DNA from: Saccharomycopsis crataegensis
Lineage: Eukaryota; Ascomycota; Saccharomycetes; Ascoideales; Saccharomycopsidaceae
Assembly (NCBI RefSeq): GCF_037102585.1
Contig: NW_027043829.1
Location: forward strand, 3,658,001 to 3,722,000
Reading direction: 5' to 3'
Length of the DNA stretch: 64,000 nt
Of the stretch, positions 27,133 through 35,786 are shown piece after piece. Below the pieces are notes generated by a model that saw only the letters and a list, made by a program, of their open reading frames with translations, did no database searches and was not told the DNA's origin. How positions within the stretch are numbered: the first letter of the stretch is position 1; every line of letters starts with the position of its first letter. Both the position numbers and the translations under genes were made by a program.

Positions 27133-27750
27133 TTAGAGCAATGAAAAAAAGAATCCCAAAATTAGAGTCACCAACGACGCCTCGCCTAATTGCATGGCAA
27201 TATTAGTATGAATACTAGAAGTTGTTTCATATTTTGAAGTTGTAGCAGTATCATATTGAGAGGAAGAAACATCCTCGGTTGCCTTTGTTGTTTGAACTTC
27301 AAAACTACCGGTGCTTGTGGCAGCGCTGGTATTTTCGTTTGAAAGGGTGGTCTTAGAATATTCATTTGAGGTTTCGTTCCCATAAATCATCACAGTAGAT
27401 GAATATTTTGATGAGATCATTGTGGATGAAGTGGCTGATGAAGTGGTTGATGTAGAGGAAATTGATGATGAGGAGTTAGTGGAATTTCCACCTAAATTGT
27501 TACCACACAATGATTTGAAGTAAGAAGTAGCTGCAGAGGCCCCATTATTTGGGCAAGTGCTGGAAAAACAACTAATGATTGCATTACCCAAATTTGAACA
27601 GATTGAAGCTTGTTGGTTAAAAGTATATTGGCCACTATTTCTAACCTGTTGTGAAACGCATGCCAAAACACAAGCAGGTGGACTGGAGTATGCTTTCACT
27701 AACGAAGAAAGGAGTAATAAAAAGATAGATATGAAGTTGAATGATTTCAT
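27133..27750 (-). CDS. GPI-anchored wall protein with six-cysteine CFEM-like domain
   Basis: 205 residues: signal peptide (1-20), a cysteine domain (about 25-88) beginning P-P-A-C-V-L-A-C-V-S-Q, then a Ser/Thr-rich stalk (about 93-185) for O-mannosylation, and a hydrophobic tail that fits a GPI attachment signal. The cysteine block ends C-P-N-N-G-x-x-x-A-A-x-x-Y-F-K-x-x-C, close to S. cerevisiae Ccw14. Classical CFEM domains have eight cysteines and some bind haem; only six are found here. A structural wall role is more likely than haem capture. Divergent from TFA2. Confidence 0.8.
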   Translation of the reverse strand: MKSFNFISIFLLLLSSLVKAYSSPPACVLACVSQQVRNSGQYTFNQQASICSNLGNAIISCFSSTCPNNGASAATSYFKSLCGNNLGGNSTNSSSSISSTSTTSSATSSTMISSKYSSTVMIYGNETSNEYSKTTLSNENTSAATSTGSFEVQTTKATEDVSSSQYDTATTSKYETTSSIHTNIAMQLGEASLVTLILGFFFSLL

Positions 27751-28172
27751 GTTTTATGGTTTTCAATATTAATATTGAATTCAGTTGAGCGGTCAAAATA
27801 ATGAGAGAAAAAAATTATTGAGAAGAAAAAAGCCCCAGGGCCCATCTTTGAAACAAAAAGAAGCCATTGGAAATGTGCCCAATCTTATATATAAATATAT
27901 GAAGCCCTTCAAGGGGCCCAAACCCAATGCCTCCTCGACCATGGTACGTCAACGAGTCATCTGAAACCGCGCCATGTGGCTGGATCTATACGCGTGACTC
28001 ATGCATAAAAATGCATAAAAAACTGAGAGTTTTTTTTTTTTTAATTGGCACTTTTTTTTTGCCATCGATATGAAAAATGCGTTTCCTTATTTAATTAATA
28101 GTTTCTTATTAGCTCGATCTCTTATCATCATTATATAACTCTCTCATAAAAAGTGGGTAAATTCATTCAGTC
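27751..28172. promoter_or_regulatory. Divergent promoter of the CFEM-like gene and TFA2, with a Gcn4-type site
   Basis: 422 bp. TGACTCA, the Gcn4/AP-1 core, lies at 27995-28001, followed by two ATGCATAAAA units. A TATATAAATATAT stretch near 27890 would serve the wall protein gene. Confidence 0.45.
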
Positions 28173-29063
28173 ATGAGTGACCTTTCTGCTTCCATCTCTG
28201 ATTTTCGAAAGCGTCTTAAGTCTAGCGGTACCACTGTGAGTAAAAAGCCAGAACCCGATAACTCATCGTCCTCATCGCTCAATACAAGCACAGCAAGTCA
28301 TAAACGTACCAATGAGCTAATAAAAGAAGAAACCGGCACGTCGCCCTCGAAGTCCACAATCTCTCCGTTAAAGCGTGCTAGGTTAGAACTTGAAAAAAGA
28401 ATTGAGGCAGAGAATTTTGCAGCACAATATGATTTATCTAGTCTGCATTTGTCCACCAATCTACATTTAGCAGTAGAAGTGGTTAAAGGGGCGGGAAAGC
28501 CAATCACTTTGGAGGCTTTGAAGAAAGAACTCAAGACCAATGATATCTCCAAACTATTAATGGCCCTTCAAAACACCGATCGGATCAAATATAATGCTGA
28601 TAAACATACTTTAGAGTACGTCTCCACTCATAATATCAAATCACCTTCAGCATTATTGGAGTTTTTAAATTCTCAAGTGATTTTTAAAGGTATTACAGTG
28701 AAAGAATTGAAAGATGGCTGGCCAAATTGTAATGCTGCGTTGAATGATTTAGAAAAGAAAAATAAAATTTTGGTGCTTCGAGCTAAAAAGGATAACACCC
28801 CGAAATACGTATGGATAAATTATCGTGAGTTGGCATTGAGAGCCATTGATACTGAATTCGTGCAGATGTGGAATAAGGTAAAACTACCTTCTGTCAATGA
28901 ATTACCTTTGAAATTAAATGAAAGAGGTATCAAACCTACTAGTGTCGACCCAAGTTCTTTGAAAAGAGGTAACAACGCTAGATTGAAAAAGAGACAAAAG
29001 AAACCAAGAAAGGGAAGAATTACAAACACTCATATGATTGGCAAATTGAGAGACTATTCATAG
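28173..29063 (+). CDS. TFA2: TFIIE beta subunit Tfa2
   Basis: Small subunit of TFIIE, which recruits TFIIH and stabilises the open promoter. Two winged-helix regions are predicted, at about 90-145 and 155-215. The C-terminal basic part reads S-V-D-P-S-S-L-K-R, then K-K-R-Q-K-K-P-R-K-G-R-I-T-N-T-H-M-I-G-K-L (about 271-291), which matches the closing segment of yeast Tfa2 closely. The first 75 residues are polar and Ser-rich. Length 296 against 328 in S. cerevisiae. With SUA7 and MED8 it makes three Pol II initiation genes in the window, but they are not adjacent. Confidence 0.94.
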   Translation: MSDLSASISDFRKRLKSSGTTVSKKPEPDNSSSSSLNTSTASHKRTNELIKEETGTSPSKSTISPLKRARLELEKRIEAENFAAQYDLSSLHLSTNLHLAVEVVKGAGKPITLEALKKELKTNDISKLLMALQNTDRIKYNADKHTLEYVSTHNIKSPSALLEFLNSQVIFKGITVKELKDGWPNCNAALNDLEKKNKILVLRAKKDNTPKYVWINYRELALRAIDTEFVQMWNKVKLPSVNELPLKLNERGIKPTSVDPSSLKRGNNARLKKRQKKPRKGRITNTHMIGKLRDYS

Positions 29064-29511
29064 TGTAATACTCGCCATGTTTGAAATCACTATTATTATT
29101 ATTATTATTTCTGAGAGGATGATGGACTACGTATGTGGGACAATAAAATGAAAATGAGGAACCTTGGTTTTGTCCCTTGTTTTCTTTGGAGGTTCATTTT
29201 TTCTTTTTTTTCTTTTTTTTTTCTTTACGCTTGTGGGAAGTACATCATAATTTGACATTCAAGTTTCCAATTCTTTTGAGCTTCGTAATTTGCATGTAGT
29301 TATTACATTTTTTTTTTTTTTTTTGGTAAATAGTAGTAAAATATTCATTCATTGTCAAGAAAAACTGAAAACGCGAGAAAAATAAATCTTGTCGTCGATA
29401 CTTTGACTCGACTATTGAAGAAATATACAACCATTTAAAAAAAAAAAATCAAACAAGGATGGGATGAGCTGATAAAAAAAAGATTGTTCAATCATGATAA
29501 AAAACGAATGA
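29064..29511. other. Intergenic, TFA2 3' side
   Basis: 448 bp with (ATT)n at about 29091-29110 and T/A tracts. The last 50 bp, next to the tRNA, are similar to the flank of the second tRNA-Ser copy. Confidence 0.5.
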
Positions 29512-29593
29512 CGACACGGGCAGGACTCGAACCTGCGCGGGCAGAGCCCAAAAGATTTCTAATCTTTCGCCTTAACCACTCGGCCACCGTGCC
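29512..29593 (-). tRNA. tRNA-Ser(AGA), copy 1
   Basis: 82 nt. The acceptor GGCACGG pairs with CCGTGTC with discriminator G. The anticodon loop T-T-A-G-A-A-A sits on an AAAGA/TCTTT stem, giving anticodon AGA. A long variable arm (GGGCTCTGCCC) and T-arm GGTTCGAGTCC are as expected for serine tRNA. No intron. Confidence 0.96.
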
Positions 29594-29693
29594 TTGATAC
29601 TTTGTGAAATTTCGGTCTTAATCCATATACATTTTTTTCATGAGGCTTATCGCAAAGGGGTTATATCACCCCCATTATATTGCAATCATAAGT

Positions 29694-29809
29694 GGCCGCG
29701 TGGTCTAGTGGTATGATTCTCGCTTTGGGTAGCGATCTTGAGCAACACTCAAGAATCAAAAAATACACAAGTGTGCGAGAGGTCCAGGGTTCAATTCCCT
29801 GCTCGGCCC
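29694..29809 (+). tRNA. tRNA-Pro(TGG) with a 44-nt intron
   Basis: Exons are 29694-29729 and 29774-29809; the intron at 29730-29773 sits after position 37, the canonical site. The anticodon loop is T-T-T-G-G-G-T (anticodon TGG). The D-arm box TGGTCTAGTGG and T-arm GGTTCAATTCC are intact. The acceptor GGCCGCG/CTCGGCC has one C-T mismatch at 6-67, where S. cerevisiae tRNA-Pro(UGG) also has a mismatch. The intron carries a 7-bp hairpin TCTTGAG/CTCAAGA (29736-29742 with 29748-29754). A T run follows for Pol III termination. Confidence 0.94.
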
Positions 29810-31340
29810 TTTTTTTGCAAAAACGTTCCCCTTTTTTTATATCTATTTTTATGTTTTCTGCTATATAATTTTTCTATAACAGGCCACACAATCAAATATA
29901 TAAATAAAACTTCTTGAAGAAGCTCACACAGTCTTAGCCGTACTGTGAAATTATCGATAGTTTATATTTAAAATATTGAAAGATGAATAATTAGGGATTT
30001 TGGTTTATATACTAAACCAATGGGAAACACCACACCCGTGAGAACTAAATGATTATAGGAGTGATAAAGAATAAAAAATGAATAACAACAATACCACCTA
30101 TATGAAGTATAGTCATAAAAATAATACGAGTAACCTTCTGTGGATAATGATTTAAAATGACTAATTCATAAGCATCATTAGATGCTGTGGTGGAAGGATT
30201 AGATGAAATGTCTATTACAAAGTTGGTTGATTGTTAAGACTAGTCAATTAGTTTATTTATTATTTGGTCTGCTTCTTAGAAATGAGCTGAGGTTCAGATC
30301 TAGTTAAGTTCGTTCTATCTTTTTAACTAATAAAGTCTGAATTTAATGACAAATGATAGGGAGCGCCCTTTAATATATCTAGGTTCAATAGAATCTAAAA
30401 ATAATAATATTCAAATAGAAAGTAAAGTTCAGAGCGTTGATGATAACTAAACACAGGCGTTATTTGTCAATGAGTCGTGATTCTATTCTAAAAAAACACT
30501 GTCATGGTATGTCATGACAAGTTATTGAAGAGATTTCCACTAATCATGGAAGTTTGGAGATACTATTGAAGGATCTTATAATCTTGTTCGAGTTTTTTTT
30601 TTATGAGTAAGAAGTATATATGGGAAATTTATCTACAAATACAAATTTAGTAAAACTAATAATCCATTCTCTAAAGAATTCATTCAGAAATGGAATAGAG
30701 CTCCGTAGTAGTTATTCTGCAATACATGCTGTAAATTTCAGAACTTTTGAAAGATTGGGACCAACTACCTGTGCAAAATATACCACATACACCGAAACTA
30801 TACATCCCTAACTATAAAAGAATTTATAAAAGTATATTCATCGTGGGCAGTTTTGACAAGCTCTCCCAACAAGTCTCATTGAAATCTATTACAATTGAAA
30901 TGACCATGGAGCTTGCGTTGATCGTTTTTTCTGTTATGGCCAGTTCTTGGTGCCAAAATGGAAAGATCACAAAAAACTTACAATTGGTGATGGGATGGTT
31001 TTGTAAAGAAAATGAGAATCGTTGTCCAAACGCATGCATGGATCTTTGAATTGCCAGCGGAGACGTGGAAAATAATCCGGAGAAGGAGTCCCGGAAAATT
31101 TTGCGGAGTTTTTGCATTGCTTTTTATTTACCTTTTTTTCTTTTTTTTTCTTGCGGACACCGCCCATAGATGATACATTATTCTTGATTATCTTCTGAAT
31201 AATTGTATAATATCATCAGAATAAATTTGTAGTATTGTCATTATGACTGAAAATATTAGGCAAGTTTCCCATTGCCTCCAATCTTTTCAATAACATTCTG
31301 GTGATGATGATAACCAAGCTCTTGATGACGTCCTTATATC

Positions 31341-31374
<34 letters not shown>

Positions 31375-31680
31375 AGAATTTATATATTTTTTTTTTTTTC
31401 CAATTAGTAAGCAATGCACATCTTTGATTGTTAACTACCTGCCAACACACATTTATATGCTCTTAGGTTTCTAATCCTATGCACACCTAATTGCTAAACA
31501 TAACTATGCACACCTCATTGCTAAACATAACTATGCACACCTCATTGCTAAACATAGTTGATTAATAATTCAAAAAAAAAAGAAATGTTGATATATAAAG
31601 TGCATCCTCCGAGTCTGTCATTGATAACGGCTATTTATTAAATCTTATTTTTCAAATAAACAATAATAACGTCATAAAAA
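29810..31680. other. Gene-poor 1.9-kb stretch between tRNA-Pro and OYE
   Basis: No convincing coding frame is present: the few open frames here (up to 100 codons near 30747-31049) show no conserved motif and overlap on both strands. Sequence is AT-rich with little low complexity up to about 31130, then T tracts (near 31340-31368). The last 200 bp form the OYE promoter. Confidence 0.6.
31477..31557. repeat. Three tandem 27-bp promoter repeats
   Basis: Units at 31477-31503, 31504-31530 and 31531-31557. Each runs C-T-A-T-G-C-A-C-A-C-C-T-[AC]-A-T-T-G-C-T-A and continues AACATA[AG]. Units 2 and 3 differ only at the last base, and unit 1 differs from unit 2 at one base. A TATA-like ATATATAAA follows at about 31591. 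The block ends 124 bp before the OYE ATG. Confidence 0.93.
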
Positions 31681-32910
31681 ATGTCTACTGAACAAGTCGC
31701 CCAATCTAACCTTTTCAAGCCAATCAGGCTTAACAAAAACGTCGAGCTCTCTCACAGAATTGCCATTCCTCCATTGACCAGAGCCAGAGCCACCAAAGAC
31801 CATGTCCCAACCGATTTGATGGCCAAATATTACGATGACCGTACTAAAACCCCAGGATCACTTATTGTTGCTGAAGGTACCTTTGTCTGTCCAGAAGCTG
31901 TTGGTTGGGGCCATGCTCCAGGGATCTGGAGTGATCGTCAAGTTAAGGCTTGGAAACAAATCAATGACAAGGTCCACGCCAACAAAAGTTTCATCTCCTG
32001 TCAATTGTGGAACTTGGGACGTCAAGCTGACCCAGTTTTACTTAAAGAAGTCGGTATTGCTTACAAGAGTGCATCTGACGTTTACATTGACGAAGAAACC
32101 GAAAAGAAAGCCAAGGAAATCGGTAACCCATTGACCCCACTCACCAAGGAAGAAATCAAGAACTACGTGGAAAACGTTTATCCAAATGCCGCGCAAAACG
32201 CCATCGAAGGGGCTGGGTTTGATTTCGTCGAAATTCACGGTGCCCACGGTTATATCTTTGACCAATTCTTCCAAGAAACTTCCAATAAACGTACCGATGA
32301 ATACGGCCCTCAACTGATAGAAAACCGTTCCCGTTTCTTCTTTGAAGTTTTGGATTCTATCGTTGCCAGACTCGGGGGTGATGGTTCTAAGGTCGCCGTG
32401 AGAATCTCCCCATGGGCCTTCTTTGGTGGTATGGAAGGTAACACCCGTGGTATTGAAAAAACTAAGCAAGAGTTCGGGTACATTGTCGAACAATTGGAAC
32501 AAAGAAGACAAAAATACGGTTTGGCTTACCTCAGTATTGTCGAACCTCGTGTCAGTGGGGTGTTGTCCATCGAAAAAGATAAGGTCATTGGTGACAACGA
32601 ATGGATCTTTGATCTTTTCAAAGGGGTGGTCTTACGTTCTGGTACCTACTACAGTTTCGATAAACAATTCACTGCTTTGCTTAAAGACGTCAATAACAAC
32701 GACCGTACCTTGATCGGTATTGGTAGACCAGCTATTTCTAACCCTGATATCGTTGAACGTTTGAGAAACGGTTGGGATGCTGTTTATTACGATAGAGACA
32801 CTTTCTATGTCCAACGTGATGATGGTTATAACACTTATGGGTTCCACGGACAAGAAGCCCCTAAGTTCTCCGAAGAACAAAAACTTTATGCTGGTGTCCC
32901 ATTGGCTTAA
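31681..32910 (+). CDS. Old Yellow Enzyme-type NADPH:FMN ene-reductase
   Basis: 409-residue TIM-barrel flavoenzyme that reduces activated C=C bonds of enones and enals, a role in electrophile and oxidative stress. FMN and substrate signatures: P-P-L-T-R-A-R-A (26-33), Q-L-W-N-L-G-R (about 105-111), and the catalytic block H-G-A-H-G-Y (191-196) with the proton-donor tyrosine. The substrate pair is His/His, where S. cerevisiae OYE1 has His191/Asn194. The motif normally G-G-S-I-E-N-R reads P-Q-(CTG)-I-E-N-R, fitting Ser decoding of CTG. Codon use is strongly biased, suggesting high expression. Tandem repeats lie upstream. Confidence 0.94.
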   Translation: MSTEQVAQSNLFKPIRLNKNVELSHRIAIPPLTRARATKDHVPTDLMAKYYDDRTKTPGSLIVAEGTFVCPEAVGWGHAPGIWSDRQVKAWKQINDKVHANKSFISCQLWNLGRQADPVLLKEVGIAYKSASDVYIDEETEKKAKEIGNPLTPLTKEEIKNYVENVYPNAAQNAIEGAGFDFVEIHGAHGYIFDQFFQETSNKRTDEYGPQLIENRSRFFFEVLDSIVARLGGDGSKVAVRISPWAFFGGMEGNTRGIEKTKQEFGYIVEQLEQRRQKYGLAYLSIVEPRVSGVLSIEKDKVIGDNEWIFDLFKGVVLRSGTYYSFDKQFTALLKDVNNNDRTLIGIGRPAISNPDIVERLRNGWDAVYYDRDTFYVQRDDGYNTYGFHGQEAPKFSEEQKLYAGVPLA

Positions 32911-33130
32911 ATTATTTATTTGCATAATACATAACTCAATAATACGATAAAACTTTTTTCTTTTTTTTTAAAAACTCTTTGTAAAAACATAATGAATTAA
33001 AAAGTAAAACGTTTTGAATTAATCGTGAGATTTTAAGATTGAAAAATCAAATGTCCAAGAAAAATTAGATAAGGATGGGCTGAAAAAAAAGAAAAAAAGT
33101 TGTTCAACCTAAAAGCAAAAAAAGATATGA

Positions 33131-33212
33131 CGACACGGGCAGGACTCGAACCTGCGCGGGCAGAGCCCAAAAGATTTCTAATCTTTCGCCTTAACCACTC
33201 GGCCACCGTGCC
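33131..33212 (-). tRNA. tRNA-Ser(AGA), copy 2
   Basis: 82 nt and identical to the copy at 29512-29593, including the variable arm and discriminator. The 3' flank (about 33070-33130) resembles that of copy 1, while the 5' flanks do not match. Confidence 0.96.
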
Positions 33213-34655
33213 ATTATGAAAGGTAATAGTTTTACACGTAGATAGGCAACATTAATTTCTAGTTTAATCACGGGCTCATAACCTCTATTCCAAATAATTC
33301 ACATCATATTGGTCTATTGAGGGAATAATTTGCATTATTTAGTAGCAGAGGAGTCAAGTTAGCTTTGAAATATCAAAATGATATGTATTTGTTAGAAAAT
33401 AAGTGCTCTCCGGGTCGTTGCTCAACAACCGCATAGTTCTGGCACAGCCAGCACATACATCGGTTTCTCTTATATAGATAGCAGTTATTTATAGTAATAT
33501 AATAAGTTTTGCTGAAAAATAGAGCTTATATGTGATTCCGATATAACCATATGGATACATTACGTAGTGGTTGAACATCACTGGTACCATACTTGAGCAA
33601 TAGACAACATTGCTATCAACTATTCATCTTAATACATTTTTGGTCGACGCAGACTTAGAGGCCTAAAAGATATACGCGACAGGTGTTGAACATGACGCCA
33701 ATGATTAGCCACAGCGGCGGGCAATAGAGAAAGGTAAGATTTCAATGAAAGGAGAAAAATTATTATATATTAAATGATACCTAGCAATTTGTTTCATCTA
33801 TGCACACTCCAAAAAAAGTTTTCAATTAGTAGATTTCGATTTACGCTATTGTAAACGACAAATTTGTTTAGATTTTAAGAAAACAGAAAACAGAAAACCG
33901 TAGGATAAGGCTTGAAGAGTTGACAGTAGATTTACGTAATGTTGTTCACCATTTCAGCTCATTATATTTCCTAAATGGGTAATTCGGAGTATTGGAAAAT
34001 ATCCATTATACCTTTTTATTTATCTACTGCTACCATCGAAAAACAGAGCTTGAAGATGGCTGATTTGGGTAGGTAACAACATAATTGATCAGGACATTCT
34101 ACAGTGTCACATAACATTGAATGTTTGTCCTATTGTGAAATCTTGACCTCATTTGAGATATTCCTGTCAGACAAATTGTGACAGTATCATATACGTCTCT
34201 GGCCATCGCAACTTCCGAAAATCGTCGAACTTTTTTGACTCGGGTCGGAAAAAGTCCGGCACACCAACCTTGCCCACATATCACCAGAAAAAAACCTTGA
34301 TACATGTACTCTCTGAGACATCTTTACAATTATCCCACAAATGATATTCATCGTTCTATACTCTCACTCCAAGTAGAAAGTGGTTAGATATCAGCCCCCT
34401 GGCTTCTCGGGTACTCAAATGGCCTATTGAGTACTGCAGAATCCGCATCGAAAATCGGATCTTCCACGCAGCCCCTAATTTTTTTTTCCCTCCTTTTTTT
34501 TTTTTTTTTCTCCTTTTCTTTTTCTCGTTCTATTACCACTAATAAATACTATAATATAGTATCCTCAATTTACATCATATTGTTTTAGGGAAAGATAAGT
34601 GGATCTTTATTTGTTTAATTACTGGCCTCATCAATCATACCAATTACCCGCAATA
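33213..34655. other. Gene-poor stretch upstream of the alcohol dehydrogenase
   Basis: 1.44 kb with no supportable gene. A 10-mer CTATGCACAC at 33798-33807 repeats the core of the OYE promoter units. A T-rich tract lies at about 34480-34510. The open frame from 34599 begins with GTG and is not part of the gene. Confidence 0.5.
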
Positions 34656-35786
34656 ATGATAACTCCTTCTGCCGACTCTAAGGCTATTGTTGCCTATAAT
34701 TCTCCGGATGGGAAGTCTCTTAATTGGAAATTAGAAACCGTCCAAGTCAGAACCAGCTTGAAACCCCATGAAGTGCTTGTGGAATTGAAATCTGTGGGGA
34801 TTTGTCATACCGATATGGCGTTTGGGATGCAGACCCCGATCCCTAAAATCATGGGCCATGAAGGGTCCGGTTACGTGAAAGCGGTGGGTGAAGCGGTTAG
34901 TGTGGCCAAGATCGGTGATCCGGTGGTGCTTTCATACAGTTGTTGCGGGGATTGTAAATTCTGTAAAACTGACAGAAACTCATATTGTACTTCGATGAGC
35001 ACCCAGAATCTTTTTGGCACTGATGATGACACCACTTTTATGACCGAAGCTGGCGAACGTGCCGAAGGGAAATTCTTTGGCCAATCGTCGTTTTCTAATA
35101 TCACCGTGGTTAATGAAAGTTGTGTTGTAAATGTTAAAGAATTTGACTTGACAGAACAACAAATGATTGAGTTGGCACCATTTGGGTGTGGGATTCAAAC
35201 CGGGGTGGGTGCAGTGATCAATGCCGCTAAAGCAGAAAAGGGTCAAAGTGTGGTGGTTTATGGGATGGGAGGGGTGGGTTTTGCGGTGATGATGGCTGCG
35301 AAGATGGCGGGATGTTCACCAATTATTGCGGTTGATCTTGTAGACTCGAAATTGGAGTTGGCAAAGACTTTGGGGGCCACCCACACTATCAATGGGGCCA
35401 ACGATCAAGAAGTGCATGATAAGATCTTTGAACTTACCGCTGGAGGGGCCGATCTTTCTTTTGAATGTATTGGAGGTGGCAAATTCATCGAAGCTGCCGT
35501 TAACAATTGTGGTAATTTGGGGAAAGTGATTTACTTAGGGGTTTCTGCTCTCACTGATGTTGTCAATATTCCAGTTTTGCCGTTCTTACTTGGGGGTAAG
35601 ACGCTTATCTCATGTTTGGAAGGTAATGCTGTTCCCCAAGAGTTTGTGCCAAAGATGATTAAGTGGTATTTGGAAGGTGAATTACCAGTAGACAAGATTG
35701 AAAAAGTTTATCCATTTGAAGATTATATGGTTGCGTTAGGAGAGATCCAACAAGGGAAAACCATTAAGGCGATTCTTAAATATTGA
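34656..35786 (+). CDS. Zinc-dependent alcohol dehydrogenase (MDR family)
   Basis: 376 residues. Catalytic zinc ligands are the Cys of G-I-C-H-T-D, the His of G-H-E-G-S-G and the Cys of F-G-C-G-I-Q-T-G. The structural zinc site is C-G-D-C-K-F-C then seven residues and C, complete. The Rossmann motif is G-M-G-G-V-G with A-V-D-L after beta 2, where Asp favours NAD(H). The overall pattern, with an insertion after the structural zinc loop, fits aryl/benzyl-alcohol-type dehydrogenases rather than fermentative Adh1. The substrate is unknown. First ATG used; upstream in-frame sequence starts only with GTG. OYE lies 1.7 kb upstream on the same strand. Confidence 0.9.
   Translation: MITPSADSKAIVAYNSPDGKSLNWKLETVQVRTSLKPHEVLVELKSVGICHTDMAFGMQTPIPKIMGHEGSGYVKAVGEAVSVAKIGDPVVLSYSCCGDCKFCKTDRNSYCTSMSTQNLFGTDDDTTFMTEAGERAEGKFFGQSSFSNITVVNESCVVNVKEFDLTEQQMIELAPFGCGIQTGVGAVINAAKAEKGQSVVVYGMGGVGFAVMMAAKMAGCSPIIAVDLVDSKLELAKTLGATHTINGANDQEVHDKIFELTAGGADLSFECIGGGKFIEAAVNNCGNLGKVIYLGVSALTDVVNIPVLPFLLGGKTLISCLEGNAVPQEFVPKMIKWYLEGELPVDKIEKVYPFEDYMVALGEIQQGKTIKAILKY

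Noticed and set aside
30620-31117. Overlapping 60-100 codon frames in the gene-poor stretch
   Set aside because: They overlap on both strands, share no motif with any family I know, and fit chance in AT-rich DNA.
33390-33609. Possible solo LTR (TGTTAG ... CAACA) upstream of tRNA-Ser copy 2
   Set aside because: The ends resemble LTR termini and the place near a tRNA fits, but no target-site duplication flanks it and no second copy is in the window. Too weak to call.
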